Source: Alphaproteobacteria bacterium
GTDB taxonomy: Bacteria > Pseudomonadota > Alphaproteobacteria > UBA3830
Direction of reading: 5' to 3'
Assembly: GCA_025998595.1 (NCBI GenBank)
Contig: BNWE01000005.1
Location: 1 to 35,205, forward strand
Length of the DNA: 35,205 bases
Shown piece after piece: positions 10,409 to 19,177 of this stretch. The notes beneath the pieces were generated by a model, which was not told the DNA's origin, searched no databases, and was given only the letters and a program-made list of their open reading frames with translations. Within the stretch, counting starts at the first letter, position 1. The number at the start of each line of letters is the position of its first letter. The translations under genes were made by a program, and so were the position numbers.

Positions 10409-11553
10409 TCTTCATTATTACCTACGGATTTTATCTTCGTTAACAAACGTGTTTTCATGGATTCGATCTTTGGATCCGACTTATCTATGTAGCATTTTTT
10501 TCGTATTTTCGCGCTGGGATATATGTATATATTATCCTGAAGATTCTTATCTACATGTTCTTTAGATGCAATTACTGCATTGGCACGGGACGTCTCATTG
10601 GTAACATGGGCAATTACCAACGGATGAAACAAAAACTTCATAAATGCATGAGCATTTTTTATGTGTTTAGCTCCCTTGGGAATGGCAACGACATCTACCC
10701 AAAGTGAGGCTCCTTCTTTTGGCAGAAAAAACTTTATGTTGGGCTTTTTATTATCGGATTGCACCTTTAGGATATCGCCGGACGTACTGAGCGTCACACA
10801 TGCATTTCCAGAGGCAATATCCTCAAAACCATAGGAAGTAAACTTCGAGATATAGCGTCTTATTTTCTTCAGATGTTCAGATGCTTTGCGTATGTCATCT
10901 TCGTTTTCCGTTTCTGGATTGAGTCCTAAATATGCAAGCACAGCCGGAAACAACTCATCTGGTGACTCATACAACGATATTCTGTATTTACTTATTTTTT
11001 CTGCGTAAACCGGATCAAATATTATAGCTAAGCTATCTTTAGGAGCATCTGGCACCAAATTATCTATTATATTTTCGTCCATTCCTATGCCAGATATTCC
11101 AAACTGATAGGGAAGTGCATAGTCGTTTTCCTTATCATTTTCTGCTAATCTCAGGAGGATATCCGCATCAAACATCTTGCGATCCAGTGTTTTATCGATT
11201 TTCTGATAGATACCGGCCTTCAGCTGACGGGAAAAATTCGGCCATGCCGTTGGAAAAACTATATCATATTTTGCTCCGCCGGCCAGTAGCTTTGCCTCCA
11301 GGACTTCATTGGAATCGAAAATGTCAACGATAACTCGGATACCTGTTATATCTTCAAACAACTCAATCAATCTGTAGGGGATATAGTCTATACCAACGTC
11401 TATGTATAAAACTTTCTGATCATCAAATTGTCCGAAATCTATCTTCGAAAGTTCCGCATAGAGATTGTCTTGACTACTGCGTTTACCATGAGTTCCACAA
11501 AAAAATATACCGACAAAACATACAATAAAAACTAAAGCTATATATCTTTTCAT
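10405..11553 (-). CDS. potD: Periplasmic polyamine-binding protein, PotD/PotF-like
   Basis: An extracytoplasmic solute-binding protein of the spermidine/putrescine ABC transporter family (382 residues). It has a Sec-type signal (MKRYIALVFIVCFVGIFFCG). The mature part shows IDYIPYRLIELFEDITGIRV, YDIVFPTAWPNFSRQLKAGI and YALPYQFGISGIGMDENII, the usual order in PotD: N-terminal strand, ligand loop, then YxxPYxxGTxGI-like motif. Later blocks include GNACVTLSTSGDILKV and GASLWVDVVAIPKGAKHIKN, equivalent to the EG...W.D...IP...K motif. The start is two bases after the pssA stop, so it is probably cotranscribed with pssA and psd, an odd partner for lipid synthesis genes. A PotB-like permease lies 8.5 kb away at 20028-20963; the ATPase and second permease are not in the window. 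Ligand preference is not determined. Confidence 0.85.
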   Translation of the reverse strand: MKRYIALVFIVCFVGIFFCGTHGKRSSQDNLYAELSKIDFGQFDDQKVLYIDVGIDYIPYRLIELFEDITGIRVIVDIFDSNEVLEAKLLAGGAKYDIVFPTAWPNFSRQLKAGIYQKIDKTLDRKMFDADILLRLAENDKENDYALPYQFGISGIGMDENIIDNLVPDAPKDSLAIIFDPVYAEKISKYRISLYESPDELFPAVLAYLGLNPETENEDDIRKASEHLKKIRRYISKFTSYGFEDIASGNACVTLSTSGDILKVQSDNKKPNIKFFLPKEGASLWVDVVAIPKGAKHIKNAHAFMKFLFHPLVIAHVTNETSRANAVIASKEHVDKNLQDNIYIYPSAKIRKKCYIDKSDPKIESMKTRLLTKIKSVGNNEE

Positions 11554-11555
11554 AT

Positions 11556-12341
11556 CTAGGAAACTTGCTGTAACACTTCGGACGACTCTTCTTTTTTGGT
11601 TTTCGAATACTTATATGCACCATAGGGAATAGCCGCTATATAAGTGAAAATCAATACAGTTAATGTAATCCACAACGCTGTTAGAAGGCAGATTATCACA
11701 AGGGAGGCTATCAGCAGCTCAGGGGATACTATTCCATTTTTCATTTCTATCATTTTTGAGGACATACTCTTTAGCGTACTTATCATTAGTACACCGGAAA
11801 CCAAAAGACTAAACGAAACTATTTTTTCTCCCAAGAAATAGTCATTCCCAGTAGCAAAACTTAAAATAAGCGGAAAAAGAGCAATTATGGCGCCGGCAGG
11901 AGCTGGAATTCCTGAGAAATACTTCTTCTGCCACTCGGGTTTCGGTTCGTTCAGGATCTGAACTACGTTGAATCTTGCTAGTCTCAGGGCACAGCAGACA
12001 GAGAAAAACATGCAAATCCCCCATCCAGCATGCTCCATAACACATACGGATCTCAGGAACAGTATTATGGACGGCGCCACGCCAAAGCACACCAAATCCG
12101 ATAGTGAATCAAGCTCAGCACCAAATTGAGACGACTGCCCCAGCATTCTTGCCACTCTACCATCAAACGAATCCAGCAGCGCCGAAACCAATATGCACAT
12201 GACAGAGGTTTCCCATTTACCAAGTAGTGCAAATCTGATGGCAGTCATGCCAAAGCAAAAAGCGGAAATGGTTATGATTGTCGGAAGAATTTTGGGAAAC
12301 GGCACTTTCTTCTTCGATTTTAAATCTTCAATTACATCCAT
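11556..12341 (-). CDS. pssA: CDP-diacylglycerol--serine O-phosphatidyltransferase
   Basis: PssA makes phosphatidylserine from CDP-diacylglycerol and serine at the inner membrane, the first committed step towards phosphatidylethanolamine. The CDP-alcohol phosphotransferase signature is complete: in the stretch LLDSFDGRVARMLGQSSQFG the DxxDG-like start and the AR pair are followed by AELDSLSDLVCFGVAP (D-x3-D). The 261-residue protein has about seven hydrophobic segments. It belongs to the multi-spanning (Bacillus/alphaproteobacterial) type of PssA, not the E. coli soluble type. GAGGAG lies just upstream of the ATG. It follows psd by 41 bases and precedes the potD-like gene by two, forming a psd-pssA-potD order. 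The two lipid genes encode consecutive steps, so cotranscription makes sense. Confidence 0.96.
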   Translation of the reverse strand: MDVIEDLKSKKKVPFPKILPTIITISAFCFGMTAIRFALLGKWETSVMCILVSALLDSFDGRVARMLGQSSQFGAELDSLSDLVCFGVAPSIILFLRSVCVMEHAGWGICMFFSVCCALRLARFNVVQILNEPKPEWQKKYFSGIPAPAGAIIALFPLILSFATGNDYFLGEKIVSFSLLVSGVLMISTLKSMSSKMIEMKNGIVSPELLIASLVIICLLTALWITLTVLIFTYIAAIPYGAYKYSKTKKEESSEVLQQVS

Positions 12342-12382
12342 AGCGCTCCTCGCTTTTACACAGATTACAAGAACACATAAAT

Positions 12383-13039
12383 TTATTTCTTTTTCGATTT
12401 TAGATGAGCCAGTATCGTTTCTCCGGCCACCATAACCTGCCCTTCTTCAACAATAACTTCCGCATCTTGTGGAAAATACACGTCAACGCGACTGCCAAAT
12501 CTTATAATACCAACTCGATCTCCAATTTTTAAATTCTGCCCCTCGGTAATGTCACAGCGAATTCTTCTGGCTATCAAACCTGCTATCTGAACAAATACAA
12601 CAGATATGCCATCGGCTGTTTTCACGTATGTGGCTTGGCGTTCATTATATTCACTTGCTTTATCTAGAGAAGCATTGAAAAACTTCCCGGGAATATATAG
12701 AATTTTCTCAACGATTCCGGATATTGGCATTCTATTGATGTGAACATCGAAAACACTCATGAAAATACTAATTTTTTTCCAGTTGCCTTCGAGTTCTAGC
12801 TCAACAGGAGCGCTTTCCTCTGAAACCTTTAGTACAGTTCCATCAGCAGGACTGATGATGATATCCTCTTTGGAGGAATGAACTCTCTCGGGATCTCTAA
12901 AAAACATCAGACAGAACAAGGTGAATATGAATCCACACCAACCAAGATTTACGCTCACATGCCCAAGTAAAATTGAAACGACCGCAAAAAATGCAACAAT
13001 CGGCCCAGCATCACGATCAAATGGAAATTTGTTATTCAT
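12383..13039 (-). CDS. psd: Phosphatidylserine decarboxylase proenzyme (short type)
   Basis: Psd decarboxylates phosphatidylserine to phosphatidylethanolamine with a pyruvoyl group made by self-cleavage. The sequence shows RDPERVHSSKEDIIISPADG (start of the short-type family fold), MSVFDVHINRMPISGIV with the conserved His, and the C-terminal cleavage block GIIRFGSRVDVYFP, where Gly-Ser is the expected processing site. The length, about 218 residues from the chosen start, fits the short (archaeal/alphaproteobacterial) type. The ATG at 13039 is preferred: AGGAG at 13045-13049 is five bases away; an overlapping ATG at 13042 is too close and an earlier one at 13063 has no such site. Two hydrophobic segments lie near the N-terminus. 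It is the first gene of the psd-pssA-potD set. Confidence 0.95.
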   Translation of the reverse strand: MNNKFPFDRDAGPIVAFFAVVSILLGHVSVNLGWCGFIFTLFCLMFFRDPERVHSSKEDIIISPADGTVLKVSEESAPVELELEGNWKKISIFMSVFDVHINRMPISGIVEKILYIPGKFFNASLDKASEYNERQATYVKTADGISVVFVQIAGLIARRIRCDITEGQNLKIGDRVGIIRFGSRVDVYFPQDAEVIVEEGQVMVAGETILAHLKSKKK

Positions 13040-13063
13040 CATAACTCCTAAAAGTATAAACAC

Positions 13064-13519
13064 ATCCGAACAAGATTATATTGCGTTTCTTAATATAATT
13101 CAAATTCAAAGTAATATGTACCACATTTTTAGACCATCTCAAAGGGAACGGAAGAATAGGGTTATAATAAACTCCGGTATTTTTCTGAAATTAAGAAAAC
13201 AACATATCAATATAATTTGTTGAAAATTTACGCAAAAACAAAAGTTGTGCCATGAACGCAAGGTCTGTTCACTTCTACCTTAGCACCTATCCAGGAGCAG
13301 TCGAACAATGTTGGTATGCCCATTCGCAATTGCCGAAAACAACATTTGGATAGCAAAGCAGTAAACACGCGTGCTGCAAGCACAATCACGAAAACATATT
13401 GTTTTTCATCAGTCTGATATATCATATGATTCGTCAAGTCATGATGCCTCGGCAAAGCCTGAAGCTTGTCGGATGTGAGCAGCCTCAAAGGCTGCCAACT
13501 TCTTAAACAATTATTCCAA
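13064..13519. other. Gap upstream of psd with no supported gene
   Basis: About 450 bases. The 13064-13230 part is AT-rich and presumably holds the psd promoter, though no clear -35/-10 pair was identified. On the minus strand, GTGCTTGCAGCACGCGTGTT (13381 down to about 13362) resembles the hairpin end of repeat family A (GCGCTTGCAGCACGGGCGCT at 21144). A 101-codon frame at 13228-13533 (minus) looks like repeat-derived DNA and has no recognisable family, so it is not called as a gene. Confidence 0.4.
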
Positions 13520-14371
13520 TTAGAATGAGACAAACATATTGCCTTTTGTTAATTTGACCAATATATCGTACAAGACGCCAGTAAAATCACAGTCATTTGA
13601 TCCACAATAGAGTAAGAATTGTTCTACGCACCATGACAACTCCTCAACTTTCTGCTTATAGAAGTTCTGATCGCCACAAAATGCATTCAATGTAGAAATG
13701 ACACGTTCCATCTCTTGGAAGGTGAGTTGTAACATCCTGTGATCAAAACCAAACATATGTGTATTGCTACATATTTTTGCAATATCTCCTGACGCTGTGT
13801 TGTTTTGGACAAACTTCACAAAATTCCCCAATATGTCACTATAGACAGTCCCCTCACCAAGGTCATTTTGATTCAAAGAAGCAACTTTATTGACAATTGC
13901 GCGTATAAAACGCATGTTTGTCTTAATTTTTCCCTTCGTAAAATTATCATTTGAAACGGCGATTACGCTGGGCATATTGTACATAATCGTATTCAACGAC
14001 ACAGACATCTTGATAACAGTATCAAACAAACTCAATGACGTATCGTTAAAATGTTCTACCATATTGAGATATAACCAAGTGTTGTACCCTAAACGCTCTC
14101 GCACATTTTTTTCATATTGGGCAAATATAATAATTTCTTTTTTGACAAAGCCGTCTCTCCAAAAGGATGCTTCCATGGCTTTTGTGGAACGAAATTCTTT
14201 TATTTCATCTTTTATTTTGAGCCCAAGTGTATCTGCAACTGATAGCATCACATATTTTTCTTTTGTATTTGATTCTTTATTAGATTTAATTACTTCTTCC
14301 ACATCCATTGGAAAGACTTCCTGTGATACAATTCCCAACATCAGAAATAGCGATAAAATTATTACTTTCAT
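13520..14371 (-). CDS. Predicted secreted protein of unknown function
   Basis: 283 residues with a clear Sec signal peptide (MKVIILSLFLMLGIVSQEVF, cleavage likely near residues 17-21). The mature part is helix-rich and mixed in charge, with four cysteines in the last third (CSNTH, CGDQN, CVEQ, CGSNDCDF) that could form disulfides in the periplasm or outside the cell. No known domain was recognised. GGAG lies eight bases ahead of the ATG. It sits 44 bases downstream of the pseudouridine synthase on the same strand and could be read from the alaS unit. Base composition is more AT-rich than alaS. In a host-associated bacterium it could be an exported effector, but that is only inference. Confidence 0.75.
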   Translation of the reverse strand: MKVIILSLFLMLGIVSQEVFPMDVEEVIKSNKESNTKEKYVMLSVADTLGLKIKDEIKEFRSTKAMEASFWRDGFVKKEIIIFAQYEKNVRERLGYNTWLYLNMVEHFNDTSLSLFDTVIKMSVSLNTIMYNMPSVIAVSNDNFTKGKIKTNMRFIRAIVNKVASLNQNDLGEGTVYSDILGNFVKFVQNNTASGDIAKICSNTHMFGFDHRMLQLTFQEMERVISTLNAFCGDQNFYKQKVEELSWCVEQFLLYCGSNDCDFTGVLYDILVKLTKGNMFVSF

Positions 14372-14415
14372 TTTTTATACTCCATTTAATAACCACTGCC
14401 ATAATGGCAGATAAC

Positions 14416-15285
14416 CTACAAAAATTCTCCAAAATACTGAGGGATTGGCGCGATAATCTCCAGATTGAGTTCCTTCACAAATACCTTGTGGGCGTGAAGA
14501 AACATCTCCTTATGCTTTATATCTTGATTATATTTTTTATCCCCCAGTATCGGCGCCTTGAGAACTTCCGCGCAATGAATTCTTAGCTGATGCTTTCGTC
14601 CGGTAGCTGGTTTTAGCTCCAGCAAAGAATAGCCCCCACAAATTTTCATTAGACGGTAGTGAGTTGTTGCACTCAATTCACTACCCTGATCGTTTGTAAT
14701 AGAATCATCGATGATCCCCTCTTTTTTTATGAAATTTCCTGCGGAACAATCCACCACAGCGATGTACGTCTTTTTTATTTTGTTTTCGCGAAATAATTCC
14801 GTAAGTTTTCGCGCAATGATCTGATTCTTGGCAATCAACAGAACTCCGGACGTATCTTTATCTAGGCGATGCACCAGACGGCATTCACACTTGCGATGTG
14901 CCTGATATATCTTCAAAAAATCATCTATGCAGATGGAAACATTTGTTCCAGACTGCACCGCCAGTTTAGGAGGCTTATTTATTGCGATAATGTCTTTATT
15001 TTCAAAGATTATCATGGATTCGAACTGAGCTAGCAGCTTTTTGCTATGATTTGATTCTAGATCCAACGTAACAGCTTCTTCGGCTACAGAACCAAGATCG
15101 GCAAAAATCTTTAGGACATCTCCGGTATGCAATCGGTCGGAGCCGGATACTTTCTTGCCGTTTACCTTAACTTTATTTGTGCGAAAAATCTTCTGGAGAA
15201 ACACGTAGCTCACGCCTTCGCCTAGGCTTTTCACTACTCGATCGGCGCGAACTCCATCTTCAGATTCGGTTACAATATGTTCCAC
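14416..15285 (-). CDS. RluA-family 23S rRNA pseudouridine synthase (RluC/RluD-like)
   Basis: Converts specific uridines in 23S rRNA to pseudouridine. An S4 RNA-binding domain comes first (GVRADRVVKSL...KIFRTNKVKVNGKKVSGSDRLHTGDVL, split here by a few residues), followed by the catalytic domain with FENKDIIAINKPPKLAVQSG, the active-site motif RLVHRLDKDTSGVLLIAKN (catalytic Asp in HRLDKDTSG), KTYIAVVDC, and the late blocks LLELKPATGRKHQLRIHCA and GDKKYN. At 289 residues it is slightly shorter than E. coli RluC. Whether it equals RluC or RluD cannot be fixed from sequence alone. It starts ten bases after the alaS stop, so it is probably cotranscribed with alaS. Confidence 0.92.
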   Translation of the reverse strand: MEHIVTESEDGVRADRVVKSLGEGVSYVFLQKIFRTNKVKVNGKKVSGSDRLHTGDVLKIFADLGSVAEEAVTLDLESNHSKKLLAQFESMIIFENKDIIAINKPPKLAVQSGTNVSICIDDFLKIYQAHRKCECRLVHRLDKDTSGVLLIAKNQIIARKLTELFRENKIKKTYIAVVDCSAGNFIKKEGIIDDSITNDQGSELSATTHYRLMKICGGYSLLELKPATGRKHQLRIHCAEVLKAPILGDKKYNQDIKHKEMFLHAHKVFVKELNLEIIAPIPQYFGEFL

Positions 15286-15295
15286 AATTATTTTC

Positions 15296-17902
15296 CTAGA
15301 TCATCGCAAGCATGAATTCCAAAGACTCATCCGCTTTGGCCTTCAGGCTTCCACCACCCTGCGCAAACGCCGCTCCACCGCCACCTTTTCCTCCGAGAAT
15401 CTCAACGCCTTTTTTCAGGATATTTCCGGCGTTGTATTTCCCCTGAAGATCCGAACTGACGCTCACTACCACAGAGGCCTTATCCGCATTCGAATCCCGC
15501 GAAATTAAAATGCAGATGGCATTGGTCGGATGTTTAGCCTTTATGGCGTCCGAAAGCATACGCAGGTCCTCCATGCTATGATCATCCAGTAAAGCCGATA
15601 GGATTTTCACTCCTGATTTTTCAACGATAGCCAGACCATTAATCGCCGCCTTCACCTTATTATTGGCAATCTCCTGATTTTTCTTTTTCAGCTCGGTCGT
15701 TAAATCCGATATTTTTTGCGGAAGTTCCTGCGGTGTGCATTTCAGCTGCTGCGACGAACTGGACAGCAATTCCTCGAGATTATTCAGATAATTCAGAGTG
15801 TTCTCCCCCGTTATTGCCTCGATTCTTCGAATGCCGGAGCCAATACTGGTTTCGGACAGAATCTTAAATAATCCGATCTCGGACGTGTTTGTAACATGAG
15901 TTCCGCCACACAGCTCAAACGATATATCTTCCGAGGTTTCCTTGCTGAAAATACGAACAGTACGAACAGATTTTCCATATTTTTCTCCAAAAAGAGCCGT
16001 TGCTCCCGCATCTATAGCTTCCTTTTTGGATAATACTAGAGTTGATATTAGTGGGCTTTGGAATATCCAAGCGTTCACCAACGCTTCCACCTCACTCAGG
16101 TCTTCCGGAGAAATCGCGGAATTGTGCGAAAAATCAAAACGCAACCGCTCATCATTTAGACTTGATCCGCGCTGAGCTACATGATCTCCCAAAACCTCCT
16201 TCAGAGCCGCATGCAACAGATGCGTAGCCGTATGATTGGCCCTTATATTTTCACGCCTTCGTCCATCGATTTCCAAAAGCACTTCGTCCAAAACTGATAT
16301 ATTTCCGGAAGACAATTCGCCTTCGTGAGCAATTATTGTGTTACAAAATTTCAAAGTATTTGTGACTGTAAACTCCCCATCCTTAGCTTTGATAATGCCC
16401 GTATCTCCGCATTGACCACCGCATTCAGCATAAAATGGAGTCCCCATCACTATTATGTAGGCTTTTCCTTGAGATAGCTGAGAAACCTCTTTTCCATCCT
16501 GCACCAACGCTAAAACTCTACTGAGGCGAAAAGTGTCTTCGTACCCATAGAATTTCGTTGGCTTGAGCTTCTCCTTCAATGAAAGCCATACGCTATCTTG
16601 CTTTACCTCACCGGATCCAATCCATTTCGCTCGATTTCGCTGTTCCTCCATAGCTTTTTCGAAGCCATCCACATCGACGGATATATTTTCAGACCTCAAA
16701 ATGTCTTGGGTAAGATCCAGCGGAAATCCATATGTATCATACAATTTAAATGCCGTTTCTCCGCCCATTAGCCCACCAGCCGGAATATTTTTGACGTCCT
16801 GACGCAGAATTTTCAAGCCGCGCTCCAGCGTATCCAGGAATTTCTCCTCTTCCGCATGGGTAATGGACGCGATGGTGGATCGGCTTTTCTCCAGCTCCGG
16901 ATACGCGTCTTTCATGATATCGATCAACACGTCCGACAGCGTAAACAGAAACGGATCATTTATGCCAATCATATTTCCGTGACGCATGGCTCGCCGGAGA
17001 ATACGACGCAGCACATATCCCCTGCCTTCGTTACTCGGCACAACTCCATCCGCCATCAAAAACGCAATCGAGCGAATGTGATCAGCAATAACCTTATAGG
17101 ACGGGTACGTCAATTCGTAATTTGTTTTGGAAACTTCCTTCAGAGAAACAATAATTCGCTTAAATATGTCGGTTTCGTAGTTGTCGTGTACGCCCTGCAT
17201 TACGCTGGCGATTCGCTCCAATCCCATTCCTGTATCGATGGATTTGCTTTTTAGCGGAACTCTTTCTCCGTCGGTTTTCTGCTCAAATTGCATAAAGACG
17301 GTGTTCCAGATTTCTATGTAACGATCACCATTTTCATCGGGAGTTCCAGGCATTCCACCGGGAACATCTTCTCCATGATCGTAGAATATTTCGCTGCATG
17401 GACCACAAGGCCCAACATCTCCCATGGACCAGAAATTATCCGACGTCGCTATGGGAATTATCGTGATATCTCCTGCGATTTTCTTCCAGAATTCTTTGGC
17501 TTCTTCGTCGGTATGATAGACCGTGGCCAGCAATTTGTGCTTCGGAATTCCAAGTATTTTCGTGAGAAAAGTCCAGGCAAAATAAATGGCCTCTTCCTTG
17601 AAATAATCTCCAAAGGAAAAGTTCCCGAGCATTTCGAAAAACGTGTGATGGCGAGCGGTAAATCCCACCTGATCTAGATCGTTGTGCTTTCCGCCGGCAC
17701 GAATGCATTTTTGCGATGTAGTCGCTCTCTTGAATCTCAGCGTTTCCAGTCCTGTGAAGACATTTTTGAATTGCACCATTCCAGCATTGGTAAACAACAG
17801 CGTCGGATCATTGTGCGGAATCACTGGGCTGGAAGAAACAATTTTGTGGTTGTTATCCTCGAAGAACTTCAAAAAACTACTACGAATATCAGATGTTAAC
17901 AT
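15296..17902 (-). CDS. alaS: Alanyl-tRNA synthetase
   Basis: AlaRS charges tRNA-Ala and edits mischarged Ser/Gly. The 868-residue length fits the family. The class II catalytic core carries VIPHNDPTLLFTNAGMVQFK, TSQKCIRAGGKHNDLDQVGF and TARHHTFFEMLGNFSFGDYF. The tRNA-recognition block RRILRRAMRHG follows. The editing domain shows the zinc-binding HTATHLLHAAL (HxxxH) and CGGTHV. The C-terminal C-Ala domain ends with GGKGGGGAAFAQGGG, the usual Gly-rich signature. No frame damage is seen. It is the first gene of a minus-strand unit with the pseudouridine synthase. Directly upstream is repeat-rich DNA (families B and C), so its promoter must lie in the short 17903-17963 stretch or within repeat B. 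Confidence 0.98.
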   Translation of the reverse strand: MLTSDIRSSFLKFFEDNNHKIVSSSPVIPHNDPTLLFTNAGMVQFKNVFTGLETLRFKRATTSQKCIRAGGKHNDLDQVGFTARHHTFFEMLGNFSFGDYFKEEAIYFAWTFLTKILGIPKHKLLATVYHTDEEAKEFWKKIAGDITIIPIATSDNFWSMGDVGPCGPCSEIFYDHGEDVPGGMPGTPDENGDRYIEIWNTVFMQFEQKTDGERVPLKSKSIDTGMGLERIASVMQGVHDNYETDIFKRIIVSLKEVSKTNYELTYPSYKVIADHIRSIAFLMADGVVPSNEGRGYVLRRILRRAMRHGNMIGINDPFLFTLSDVLIDIMKDAYPELEKSRSTIASITHAEEEKFLDTLERGLKILRQDVKNIPAGGLMGGETAFKLYDTYGFPLDLTQDILRSENISVDVDGFEKAMEEQRNRAKWIGSGEVKQDSVWLSLKEKLKPTKFYGYEDTFRLSRVLALVQDGKEVSQLSQGKAYIIVMGTPFYAECGGQCGDTGIIKAKDGEFTVTNTLKFCNTIIAHEGELSSGNISVLDEVLLEIDGRRRENIRANHTATHLLHAALKEVLGDHVAQRGSSLNDERLRFDFSHNSAISPEDLSEVEALVNAWIFQSPLISTLVLSKKEAIDAGATALFGEKYGKSVRTVRIFSKETSEDISFELCGGTHVTNTSEIGLFKILSETSIGSGIRRIEAITGENTLNYLNNLEELLSSSSQQLKCTPQELPQKISDLTTELKKKNQEIANNKVKAAINGLAIVEKSGVKILSALLDDHSMEDLRMLSDAIKAKHPTNAICILISRDSNADKASVVVSVSSDLQGKYNAGNILKKGVEILGGKGGGGAAFAQGGGSLKAKADESLEFMLAMI

Positions 17903-17963
17903 GACTTTTCTCTAAATTAATAAGCCTGCGAATTGTACACCATAGTAGCGGCGAAACCAAGTG

Positions 17964-18061
17964 CCAGCGTGACGCTGACTCGTTTACTGCTGGGGCTTTT
18001 TCCTATGGCATATTTTCCGTCATCTATACCAAGTTACTGTATGAATAAGGACTTTTTTCTG
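17964..18061 (-). repeat. Dispersed repeat family B, copy 1
   Basis: On the minus strand it reads AAAGTCCTTATTCATACAGT, then AACTTGGTATAGATGACGGA, AAATATGCC, and ends in the palindrome TCAGCGTCACGCTGG at 17964-17978. A second copy lies at 24187-24285 on the plus strand with the same order. The two differ at scattered bases; the palindrome is CCAGC-TTCAA-GCTGG there, so both copies keep matching arms. Confidence 0.8.
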
Positions 18062-18146
18062 GATTCCTACGGCCTTCGGGCCTCTGAATGACGAGAATTT
18101 TAGCGTTTTTAGTCATTCAGAGGAGCGGAGCGACGTATGGATCCAG
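18061..18146. repeat. Dispersed repeat family C, most complete copy
   Basis: A long imperfect palindrome: GGATTCCTACGGCC...GGGCCTCTGAATGAC, the loop GAGAATTTTAGCGTTTTTA, then GTCATTCAGAGGAGCGGAGC and GACGTATGGATCC. Related segments lie at 5567-5651 and 32541-32616. It abuts repeat B on one side and ends about 40 bases before the 3' end of the group II intron. Confidence 0.8.
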
Positions 18147-18188
18147 TGCTACTAAAGAGCGCTCACGACGACGCTGCGCCTCTCGAGA

Positions 18189-18803
18189 GTAGACGGCTCA
18201 CATTGCTGTGGCCGCCCCTCCTCAAAACCGTGCTGGCAGTTTTCCCGCACACGGCTTCCAGTAGTATTTCACGCCTCAGATCAGAGCGTTTATTGTCAAT
18301 GTATTTCCGCTTTATCGGCATAAAATCCACACGAAGCCACTTCTTGACAACGCAATACTACCCTCGCCCCTTCGCTCCACCCGCATTACCAGACTTCATC
18401 ACTAATATGGGCTCGTCGGACTTCCTATATTCCTTTCGGTTGGATCCTACTTTTCGGGATTCTCTTTCCGTACCACTTGCCTGGAAAACACAGGATATCT
18501 CCAGTTCCACTGGAATACTATGTAAGCTCGCCAGGCTTTCAAACTCCGGGGGAATCTGATGTTTCTCGCATGTCGACTCATCAAATACTGCCTGCTTCCT
18601 TTCCTACGGATTCGGCTTCACCAATCATGGGCATTTCGGAGCTACATCGCTTCACGCTTGCGCATTCCGGCTCTCTTACTTTCTGTCCTACGCTTAAACC
18701 TTACATTACTGCTTCGGCTCCAAGGACTCGATAACGGCTGATTGCTAATCTCTACCGTGTTGGACTAACTCCAACTGTATTCCAGCAGCTTCGCTGGACG
18801 CAC
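18189..18803 (-). ncRNA. ORF-less group II intron (ribozyme), probably a degenerate or trans-dependent copy
   Basis: On the minus strand the element starts with the consensus group II 5' end GTGCG (18803-18799). Near the other end is a domain V: lower arms AAGCCGTG and CACGGTTT pair with the characteristic G-U in the AGC triad, a two-base AG bulge, then TGCGG/CTGCC around a GAAAA loop with one mismatch. Domain VI follows: GGCGGC-CACA-GCAA-TGTG-A-GCCGTC, whose two arms pair and leave a single bulged A as branch point about eight bases before the AC 3' end (18189). No reverse transcriptase/maturase frame is present in the ~615 bases, so mobility or splicing would need a maturase in trans. Open frames on the plus strand here are shadows. 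The intron interrupts an ISAzo13-like transposase remnant. Confidence 0.72.
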
Positions 18804-18998
18804 TGGAAAAAACCCTGCTTTTAAAACGTCAGTTAAGGTTTGCCTAGATGCTCCAGACAAGCGACTCACAAGACTTACGCCGCCGTAACCTATCGCTTTC
18901 GCTTCTGCTGAGAGATACCTTCTGCGTTGGTACTCATTAAGTGTTGATAATATTGCTTCTATTCGTGTCGTTAACCCTAATATATCTACATTTTTCAT
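18804..18998 (-). pseudogene. N-terminal remnant of an ISAzo13-family transposase, cut by the group II intron
   Basis: About 65 codons remain: RIEAILSTLNEYQRRRYLSA, EAKAIGYGGVSLVSRLSGAS and RQTLTDVLKAGFFP. This is the N-terminal helix-turn-helix region of ISAzo13-family transposases (LNE..RR...AAEA..LGYGGI..V...TG.SR.TI). The frame then runs into the first bases of the intron (GTGCG), giving a few nonsense codons and a stop at about 18765. No continuation of the transposase was recognised beyond the 3' end of the intron. Not functional. Confidence 0.75.
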
Positions 18999-19110
18999 AG
19001 ATACAAGTATAGCTCATATGATGTCACTTATCCATTTTATTTGGTAATAATTCCTAAAAGGTTTTTGTAGTCTTTTTTAAGAATCAAAAAATAATTTTTT
19101 AAAAAAATAC

Positions 19111-19139
19111 TTGACAACTCGTTTTTCTTTGCATATACT
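19111..19139 (+). promoter_or_regulatory. Strong sigma-70-type promoter for the secreted protein at 19178
   Basis: TTGACA at 19111-19116 and TATACT at 19134-19139, with a 17-base spacer, match the sigma-70 consensus closely. The upstream stretch (19061-19110) is very A/T-rich with A-tracts, like an UP element. The next gene starts at 19178 with an AAGGAG site between. Confidence 0.85.
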
Positions 19140-19177
19140 TATGTTATGGTGTGTTTTTTTATATAAGGAGTTTAAAA

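Noticed and set aside
13228..13533. A 101-codon frame on the minus strand
   Set aside because: No ribosome site or family; part of its sequence resembles repeat family A, and it overlaps the end of the secreted protein gene.
16856..17677. Two frames of 129-132 codons on the plus strand
   Set aside because: Both are antisense to conserved blocks of alaS.
18137..18741. Several frames of 60-140 codons on the plus strand
   Set aside because: They overlap the group II intron on its opposite strand; structured RNA explains the sequence better.
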